From JABCPE02 sp963518845 (GTDB lineage: Bacteria > Bacteroidota > Bacteroidia > Flavobacteriales > Weeksellaceae), in contig CAUQKV010000040.1 of NCBI GenBank assembly GCA_963518845.1, forward strand, positions 1 to 11,132: DNA of 11,132 nucleotides, read 5' to 3'. Positions within the stretch are counted from its first letter, which is position 1. Every line of letters begins with the position of its first letter. Positions 6,136 through 11,132 of the stretch are shown piece by piece. The position numbers and the translations under genes are program-made. The notes beneath the pieces were generated by a model that saw nothing but the letters and a program-made list of their open reading frames with translations, was not told the DNA's origin and ran no database searches.

Positions 6136-7161
6136 ATGAATAATGTTTATGATAATATTTTAGGTCTTATAGGGAATACTCCCATGGTAAGGCTTAATAA
6201 AGTGGTAGAGGACAATCCTGCAAAGGTTTTTGCGAAATTAGAATCTTATAACCCAGGGCATTCTGTGAAAGACAGGATAGCTCTGCATATTATAGAAACT
6301 GCTGAGAAAAAAGGAATTTTAACTAAAGGTGCTACCATCGTAGAGACTACTTCTGGGAATACAGGATTTTCGGTAGCGATGATAAGTGCATTACGCGGAT
6401 ACAAGTGCATTCTTGCGGTAAGTGATAAAACAAAACCCGAAAAAATAGCTTTCCTAAAATCATTGGGTGCGACTGTCTATGTATGTCCTGCCAGTGTTCC
6501 TGCTGATGACCCTCGCTCTTACTACGAAGTAGCCAAAAGAATTACCGCAGAAACGCCTAATTCGGTGTATATCAATCAGTATTTCAATGAGTTAAATGTA
6601 GAAGCGCATTATTTGACTACAGGAAAAGAAATTTGGGAGCAGACGGAAGGAAAAATCACTCATCTTTTTGGATGTACAGGAACGGGTGGAACGCTCTCTG
6701 GTTCAGCTAAATACATAAAAGAACAAAACCCTGATGTGAAAATCATCGGAGTGGATGCAGACGGCTCTATTCTGAAAACTTACCACGAAACAGGGAAGAT
6801 TAATAAAGATGAAATTCACTCTTATCAAATAGAAGGTTTGGGGAAAAACTTAATTCCAGATACGCTTCTTTTTGACAAAATAGATGAATTCGTAAGGGTA
6901 AATGATGAAAATAGCGCCTACATGACCCGCGAAATAGCCATAAAAGAGGCTATTATGGGAGGGTATACTACGGGAGCTGTGATGCAGGCGTTTAAGCAAT
7001 ATTCTCAAAATCATACCTTTACGAAGGATGATGTGGTGGTGCTTATTTTCCCAGACCACGGCTCTAAATACATGACCAAAGTATACAGCGATGAGTGGAT
7101 GGCGGAAATGGGCTTTACCCACAGTGATATGGCTAAATATAAAGAAGCTATTATAATATAA
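6136..7161 (+). CDS. capA: Probable cysteate synthase CapA (CBS-like PLP enzyme)
   Basis: Proposed reaction: O-phospho-L-serine plus sulfite to L-cysteate, first step of capnine (sulfonolipid) synthesis. The fold is the type II PLP enzyme of cystathionine beta-synthase and cysteine synthase: the PLP-binding Lys45 in SVKDR, the substrate loop TSGNTG (72-77), the phosphate loop GTGGT (182-186), CBS-specific PASVPADDPRSYYEV (118-132) and VDADGSIL (206-213), and a C-terminal SKYMTKVYSDEWM (310-322) very like CBS. It has 341 residues and stops after the catalytic core: no CBS (Bateman) domains. By sequence alone it could be called cystathionine beta-synthase or cysteine synthase; the immediate downstream alpha-oxoamine synthase tips the call to CapA, published as close to cystathionine beta-synthase. 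ATG at 6136 is firm. Sequence alone cannot exclude an O-acetylserine or serine substrate. Confidence 0.75.
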   Translation: MNNVYDNILGLIGNTPMVRLNKVVEDNPAKVFAKLESYNPGHSVKDRIALHIIETAEKKGILTKGATIVETTSGNTGFSVAMISALRGYKCILAVSDKTKPEKIAFLKSLGATVYVCPASVPADDPRSYYEVAKRITAETPNSVYINQYFNELNVEAHYLTTGKEIWEQTEGKITHLFGCTGTGGTLSGSAKYIKEQNPDVKIIGVDADGSILKTYHETGKINKDEIHSYQIEGLGKNLIPDTLLFDKIDEFVRVNDENSAYMTREIAIKEAIMGGYTTGAVMQAFKQYSQNHTFTKDDVVVLIFPDHGSKYMTKVYSDEWMAEMGFTHSDMAKYKEAIII

Positions 7162-7192
7162 AAATTTGATTACTAATAAATTAGAAAAAATT

Positions 7193-8452
7193 ATGGATAT
7201 TTTTGAAAGAATTAAACAAAATCCAGGACCATTGGGTCAGTTTGCGGATTATGGTGAAGGATATTTTATTTTCCCAAAATTAGAAGGGAAAATCGGGCCG
7301 AGAATGAAATTTCAAGGAAAAGAAGTAGTTTTCTGGTCTGCAAATGACTATTTGGGTCTTTGTAACCACCCAGAAGTTTTGGAGGCAGATGCCAAAGCAG
7401 CAGCAGAATATGGAATGTTCTATCCAATGGGGGCTAGAGCGATGTCTGGTGAAACAGAAGCGCACCTGCAGCTGGAGAGAGAATTGGCTGAGTTTGTAGA
7501 GAAAGAAGCGGCTTATTTGCTGAACTTCGGTTATCAAGGAATGGTGTCTATCATAGATGCTTTGGTAACGAGAAGAGATGTTATCGTATATGATGCTGAT
7601 TCTCACGCATGTATCATTGATGGGGTAAGACTACATTTCGGGACAAGTTTTACTTACAAACACAATGATATGGAGAGTTTGGAGAAAAACCTTGAAAGAG
7701 CAGCGAAAGTAGCAGAAGAAAACGGCGGCGGAATTTTAGTGATTACTGAGGGTGTTTTCGGTATGAGAGGTCAGCAAGGTAAATTAAAGGAAATCTGCGA
7801 TTTGAAAAAGAAATTTAATTTCAGATTGTTGGTGGATGACGCTCATGGTTTCGGAACATTAGGAAAAAGAGGAGCTGGAGCAGGTGAGGAGCAAGGATGC
7901 CAAGACCAAATCGATGTGTATTTCTCTACTTTTGCTAAATCAATGGCTGGTTTCGGGGCTTTCGTGGCAGGAGATAAGCAGATTGTGAGATACCTTAAAT
8001 TCAACCTTCGTTCTCAGATTTTTGCTAAATCTTTGACAATGCCGATGGTTATTGGAGGATTGAAGAGATTGGAGCTTTTGAGAAGCAGACCAGAAATCAA
8101 GGCTAAACTTTGGGAAAATGTTCGTAAATTACAAAACGGACTTAGAGAAAGAGGATTTAATTTAGGAGAAACGAATACCTGCGTAACACCTGTATTTATC
8201 CAAGGTTCGCCAGTAGAAGCAACGCTGTTGGTAAAAGACCTGAGAGAGAATTACGGAATTTTCACTTCGGTGGTGGTTTATCCAGTGATTCCAAAAGGAA
8301 ATATCTTGCTAAGGTTGATTCCTACGGCATCTCATACCGATGCAGAAATCAACGAAACTCTGGACGCTTTCGCAGCATTGAAAGAAAAACTAGATTCAGG
8401 GTTTTATAAAGAACAAGAAAAACAAATGGGCTTGAACTTTATGCCGCTTTAA
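7193..8452 (+). CDS. capB: Probable cysteate-fatty acyltransferase CapB (alpha-oxoamine synthase family)
   Basis: Proposed reaction: condensation of L-cysteate with a fatty acyl-CoA (iso-branched, such as 13-methylmyristoyl) and loss of CO2 to give 3-dehydrocapnine, the sulfonate analogue of serine palmitoyltransferase. The PLP fold type I alpha-oxoamine synthase hallmarks are complete, in 419 residues: WSANDYLGL (48-56), GARAMSGET (80-88), the PLP-stacking His138 in DSHAC, DDAHGFG (215-221) and the Schiff-base Lys249 in FAKSMAGFGAF. The N-terminus MDIFERIKQNPGPLGQF is a Bacteroidota hallmark, so I start at ATG 7193 and reject a TTG nine codons upstream. The gap to capA is 31 bp with no promoter; a terminator follows. 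Pipelines would call it 8-amino-7-oxononanoate synthase or glycine C-acetyltransferase, but no bio or threonine genes are near. Serine palmitoyltransferase is the main alternative. Confidence 0.77.
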   Translation: MDIFERIKQNPGPLGQFADYGEGYFIFPKLEGKIGPRMKFQGKEVVFWSANDYLGLCNHPEVLEADAKAAAEYGMFYPMGARAMSGETEAHLQLERELAEFVEKEAAYLLNFGYQGMVSIIDALVTRRDVIVYDADSHACIIDGVRLHFGTSFTYKHNDMESLEKNLERAAKVAEENGGGILVITEGVFGMRGQQGKLKEICDLKKKFNFRLLVDDAHGFGTLGKRGAGAGEEQGCQDQIDVYFSTFAKSMAGFGAFVAGDKQIVRYLKFNLRSQIFAKSLTMPMVIGGLKRLELLRSRPEIKAKLWENVRKLQNGLRERGFNLGETNTCVTPVFIQGSPVEATLLVKDLRENYGIFTSVVVYPVIPKGNILLRLIPTASHTDAEINETLDAFAALKEKLDSGFYKEQEKQMGLNFMPL

Positions 8453-8462
8453 AAAATGATTT

Positions 8463-8500
8463 AAAATCCAATATTGAGCAAATCAATGTTGGATTTTTTT
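8463..8500 (+). terminator. Intrinsic terminator after capAB
   Basis: AAATCCAATATTGA (8464-8477) pairs with TCAATGTTGGATTT (8483-8496), 14 bp with one G-U pair and a GCAAA loop, followed by T residues to 8500. It starts about 10 bases after the capB stop. Its tail overlaps the -7 element of the receptor gene. Confidence 0.87.
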
Positions 8501-8507
8501 ATTTTTG
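8474..8507 (+). promoter_or_regulatory. Candidate promoter for the TonB-dependent receptor gene
   Basis: TATTTTTG (8500-8507) matches TAnnTTTG, and a TTG lies 23 bp upstream (8474-8476), at the outer limit of the spacing. The -7 sits at the end of the T tract of the capAB terminator, so promoter and terminator are interleaved. The expected start would leave a leader of about a dozen bases. Confidence 0.5.
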
Positions 8508-8525
8508 TAAAAAAATATTTTTTTG

Positions 8526-10745
8526 ATGAGAAGAATTATTCTATTGGGGCTGTCGGCTTTTCCTGTTTTGGGATATTCTCAGACAGAAGAAGAGGAACCA
8601 AATGAAAAACAGATAGAAGAGGTGGTTTTTCAGAAAAAAGCCAAATCCACAGACCTTACCAATGTGCAGATTTCCTCGGAGGAGGTGAAGGAGGCGGCTA
8701 CGGTTTCGGGGGGAGTGGAAACCCTGCTGAAAACCTTGCCTTCGGTAAATTCAAATACAGAACTGAGCTCTCAGTATATGGTGCGCGGTGGGAATTTTGA
8801 TGAAAATCTCACTTACATCAATGATGTGGAAATCCTCAGACCGCTTCTCATCAGAAACAGCCAGCAGGAGGGGATGAGTATCATCAATCCTGATATGGTC
8901 TCTACGGTTAATTTTTCTGCGGGAGGCTTTGAGGCGAAATATGGCGACAAGATGTCTTCGGTGCTTAATATTTATTATCGCCAGCCAAGAGGTTTCGAAC
9001 TCTCTGGTGAGGCATCACTCATTGGCGGCAGGCTGACTTTGGGAATGGCATCCAAAGACCAAAAACTTTCGGTTCTATTCGGTGCGAGGTACAGAAACAC
9101 GAATTTGATTTTAAACACGCTGAACGAAAATACCGATTTTAATCCAAAATATTTTGATTTTCAGACTTATATAAATTATAAATTTAATCCGAAATGGAAT
9201 TTGTCCTTTCTGGGCTATTGGATGAATAATATCTATGAAATGCGCCCAAAGGAAAGGAGTATAGATTTTGGGACTTTGCAAAATCCTATTACGCTGGATG
9301 TCTATTATGATGGGAAGGAGGAAGACAAGTATAAAAATATGATGGGAACGGTCTCGCTCAATTTTACTCCAAATGAAAAATGGGCGTTTTCTTGGGATAA
9401 TTTCGCCTATCAAAACAGAGAGCGAGAATATTATACCATTTCATCGGCATTTAGATTGTTTGTGCCGAACGCTTCTACGGGTTATTATACAGCATCTTAT
9501 GATATAGGAGGGCAGACAGACCACGCGAGGAATGATGTTTTGCTCAGGACTTTTGGGTCTCAGTTTAAAGTAAAATTTTCTCCTTCGGTCAATACCAAAA
9601 TAGAAGTGGGAGCAAAGATAGAATCTGAAAAACTGCAAGATGCTACTAACGAATGGCGATTCGTGTCTTATAGCGGATATAGTTTTCCTATTCAAAATTA
9701 TCCATTTGGGATTTTAAATTCTGCTCCTTTGGACTTAAACTACAGCATTAGTGGAATGAACGATGTGAATGCTACGAGGTTTTCGGCTTTTGCTCAATAT
9801 TCCAAAAAATTCCTCTGGGGTGGGCATAAAATGTTTGTGAATGCAGGTGTGAGGGTGCAGAACTGGAGTTTTAATAAAGAATTTCTGTTTTCTCCAAGAT
9901 TTCAGCTGGCTGTAAAGCCTGACTGGGAGACAGATATGCTGTTTCGTTTCGCGGCAGGGGTCTATTATCAGGCGCCTTATTATAGAGAAATTAAATCGCT
10001 TGATGGAAGTTTGGATAGTTCCATTAAGGCTCAAAAATCTTTGCATTTTATCCTTGCCAATGATTATGAATTTGCATGGAAAGACCGACCATTTAAGCTG
10101 ACTACGGAACTTTATTATAAGAAAATGAGCAGCATGATGCCTTATTATATGGACAATATGCGCATAAGATATTCAGGGAAAAATAATGCGAAAGGCTATG
10201 CGTACGGTGTGGATGCGAGGTTGTTCGGGGAGTTCGTTCCTGGGGTGGATTCTTGGATTTCTGTGGGGTATTCCAGAATTTACGAAAATATTGATAATAA
10301 AGGTTTTATCCCTCGCCCTACCGACCAGCGTTTCCGTGTGTCTATGTTTTATCAAGACTATATGCCAAAATTCCCAAGCATGAGGGTAAATCTTACTTTG
10401 GTCTATGCGAGCGGGCTTCCTACGGGAACACCGATATTATTTAATGCAGATGGGACGCCTAATTTTGATACGGCATATCATTTCCAAAAAACATTGACCT
10501 CGTATAAGCGTGTGGATATAGGTCTTACCAAGATTTTTATAGACCAGAAAGACCATAAGCCTAAGAGTATTTTTTGGTCTAAATTCAAGGAATTAAGCCT
10601 TGGAGTTCAGGTTTTTAATGCATTTAATATTCATAATACTGTTGCTAATCAATGGATAAATGACATAGAGACAGGCTATTATTATCCTGTTCCTGTGCGA
10701 TTGACAGGGCGTTTTTTCAATGCGAAATTGGAGTTTAAATTCTAA
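8526..10745 (+). CDS. TonB-dependent outer-membrane receptor, substrate unknown
   Basis: A 739-residue outer-membrane barrel energised through TonB. It opens with a signal peptide (MRRIILLGLSAFPVLGYSQ, probable cleavage near residue 18), then an acidic stretch and a likely TonB-contact segment (QIEEVVF, about 29-35). The plug domain spans about 45-155, with VETLLKTLPSV (64-74), MVRGGNFDENLTYIND (85-100) and the SAGGFEAKYGDKMSSVLNI segment (131-149). The rest is a barrel of alternating aromatic strands, ending in AKLEFKF with the terminal Phe that BAM recognises. It lacks the N-terminal carboxypeptidase-regulatory-like domain common in SusC-type proteins and no SusD partner follows, so it is not a classical glycan importer. 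Siderophore, metal, peptide or other cargo cannot be told. I start at ATG 8526; the TTG codon just before it is rejected. Confidence 0.9.
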   Translation: MRRIILLGLSAFPVLGYSQTEEEEPNEKQIEEVVFQKKAKSTDLTNVQISSEEVKEAATVSGGVETLLKTLPSVNSNTELSSQYMVRGGNFDENLTYINDVEILRPLLIRNSQQEGMSIINPDMVSTVNFSAGGFEAKYGDKMSSVLNIYYRQPRGFELSGEASLIGGRLTLGMASKDQKLSVLFGARYRNTNLILNTLNENTDFNPKYFDFQTYINYKFNPKWNLSFLGYWMNNIYEMRPKERSIDFGTLQNPITLDVYYDGKEEDKYKNMMGTVSLNFTPNEKWAFSWDNFAYQNREREYYTISSAFRLFVPNASTGYYTASYDIGGQTDHARNDVLLRTFGSQFKVKFSPSVNTKIEVGAKIESEKLQDATNEWRFVSYSGYSFPIQNYPFGILNSAPLDLNYSISGMNDVNATRFSAFAQYSKKFLWGGHKMFVNAGVRVQNWSFNKEFLFSPRFQLAVKPDWETDMLFRFAAGVYYQAPYYREIKSLDGSLDSSIKAQKSLHFILANDYEFAWKDRPFKLTTELYYKKMSSMMPYYMDNMRIRYSGKNNAKGYAYGVDARLFGEFVPGVDSWISVGYSRIYENIDNKGFIPRPTDQRFRVSMFYQDYMPKFPSMRVNLTLVYASGLPTGTPILFNADGTPNFDTAYHFQKTLTSYKRVDIGLTKIFIDQKDHKPKSIFWSKFKELSLGVQVFNAFNIHNTVANQWINDIETGYYYPVPVRLTGRFFNAKLEFKF

Positions 10746-10746
10746 T

Positions 10747-10782
10747 AAAAAACCACTGAGTTTATAATTCAGTGGTTTCTTT
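10747..10782. terminator. Bidirectional terminator between the receptor gene and tyrS
   Basis: AAACCACTGA (10750-10759) pairs perfectly with TCAGTGGTTT (10769-10778) around a nine-base loop. A T-rich tail follows on the plus strand and an A run precedes it, giving a U tract on the minus strand. It serves the converging receptor and tyrS genes. Confidence 0.88.
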
Positions 10783-10803
10783 TCGTGGATTAAATATTTT
10801 GGG

Positions 10804-11132
10804 TTAAACAACTTTCACTACGAAATAGTTTTTCTTTCCTTTTTGAAGAAGAAGGAATTTCCCATTGATGAGGTTTTCTTCATTCGTGATGAAGCTTTCA
10901 TTTACTTTGGTTTTGTTCACCGAGATAGAATTTCCTGTAAGTTCTCTCTTGGCTTCGCCTTTTGAGGAAAGGAAACCAGTTTTTTCTGAAAGCAGACTCA
11001 CGATATCCGCACCGATGATTTCCTGCTTGCTGACTTCTTTCTGTGGAACGCCATCAAAAACTTCAAGGAAAGTCTGCTCGTCAAGTTTTTTCAAGTCATC
11101 CGAAGTAGAATTTCCGAAAAGAATTTTTGAAG
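10804..11132 (-). CDS. tyrS: Tyrosyl-tRNA synthetase, C-terminal part (cut by the window edge)
   Basis: The last 108 or so residues of tyrosyl-tRNA synthetase, which charges tRNA-Tyr in the cytosol. The gene continues beyond 11132 on the minus strand. Open frame runs to the edge with no stop and includes SKILFGNSTSDDLKKL, the family's linker that follows the catalytic domain, then FLEVFDGVP, and a C-terminal S4-like RNA-binding domain (about the last 75 residues, ADIVSLLSEKTGFLSSKGEAKRELTGNSISVN...). An apparent start at 11094 is a TTG within this frame and is not the gene start. Catalytic HIGH and KMSKS motifs lie outside the window. A terminator sits about 25 bases after the stop. Confidence 0.9.
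   Translation of the reverse strand, partial: SKILFGNSTSDDLKKLDEQTFLEVFDGVPQKEVSKQEIIGADIVSLLSEKTGFLSSKGEAKRELTGNSISVNKTKVNESFITNEENLINGKFLLLQKGKKNYFVVKVV

Noticed and set aside
6136..7161. Plain cysteine synthase (CysK/CysM) call
   Set aside because: The CBS-like motifs and C-terminus, and the immediate alpha-oxoamine synthase partner, fit CapA better, although the substrate is not proved from sequence.
7166..7192. TTG start nine codons upstream of the capB ATG
   Set aside because: The extension has no family similarity, and the ATG at 7193 gives the known MDIFERIK-type N-terminus.
7193..8452. 8-amino-7-oxononanoate synthase (BioF) or glycine C-acetyltransferase
   Set aside because: No biotin or threonine pathway genes are adjacent and the N-terminal extension differs from those enzymes; pairing with a cysteate-synthase-like gene points elsewhere.
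9735..10046. Open minus-strand frame inside the TonB-dependent receptor
   Set aside because: It lies opposite a clear coding gene, has no domain, and its composition looks like an antisense shadow; the same applies to 9111-9413, 9441-9695 and 10593-10811.
11092..11094. Apparent start of a 96-residue protein on the minus strand
   Set aside because: The codon is TTG inside an open frame that continues to the window edge with tyrosyl-tRNA synthetase linker sequence, so it is an internal Leu.
1..11132. Mobile elements, CRISPR arrays, tRNA or rRNA genes
   Set aside because: None seen on either strand by eye; the hairpins present are explained as terminators.

Overview
The window looks like chromosomal DNA of a member of the Bacteroidota, most likely class Flavobacteriia and close to the Chryseobacterium/Elizabethkingia/Riemerella group. 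Evidence: AT-rich DNA; promoters of the Bacteroidota type (TTG, 17-23 bp, TAnnTTTG) instead of sigma-70 boxes; few Shine-Dalgarno sites; a Bacteroidota-style omega-like RNA polymerase subunit lying between bamD and coaBC; and the proposed capnine (sulfonolipid) gene pair, typical of that phylum. The exact genus cannot be fixed from this sequence alone. I saw no mobile element, CRISPR array, tRNA or rRNA. Every gap is under 300 bp; the largest (about 150 bp) separates the divergent tetR and gcvH genes.

Layout. Positions 9-1810 (+): miaA (tRNA dimethylallyltransferase) overlaps by ATGA with a membrane-anchored TlpA-like thioredoxin, followed by a small DUF1232 membrane protein. A bidirectional terminator at about 1837-1868 separates these from the minus-strand block 1853-5158: tetR-type regulator, bamD (outer-membrane assembly lipoprotein), an omega-like subunit (rpoZ) and coaBC (coenzyme A synthesis), in that transcriptional order. 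A second strong hairpin lies between rpoZ and coaBC. Positions 5313-6057 (+): gcvH (glycine cleavage H protein) with a near-perfect promoter, coupled to a VanZ-like membrane protein that can only start at TTG or another non-ATG codon.

Positions 6136-8452 (+) hold the most interesting unit. A cystathionine-beta-synthase-like PLP enzyme without regulatory domains is followed 31 bp later by an alpha-oxoamine synthase-family acyltransferase. Pipelines usually call these cysteine synthase and 8-amino-7-oxononanoate synthase or glycine C-acetyltransferase. Together they fit CapA (cysteate synthase, O-phosphoserine plus sulfite) and CapB (cysteate fatty acyltransferase), the first two steps to capnine, the sulfonate analogue of a sphingoid base found in the outer membrane of gliding and related Bacteroidota. 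The reductase CapC is not in the window. A terminator closes this unit.

Positions 8526-10745 (+) encode a TonB-dependent outer-membrane receptor of unknown substrate with a Bacteroidota -7 element set in the tail of the preceding terminator. It converges, across a further bidirectional terminator, on the 3' end of tyrS (minus strand, cut by the window edge). Apart from capAB and the adjoining outer-membrane genes, the window is mostly housekeeping. The main points for a second look are the capAB assignment, the altered CoaC active-site residues in CoaBC, and the regulatory architecture between genes.
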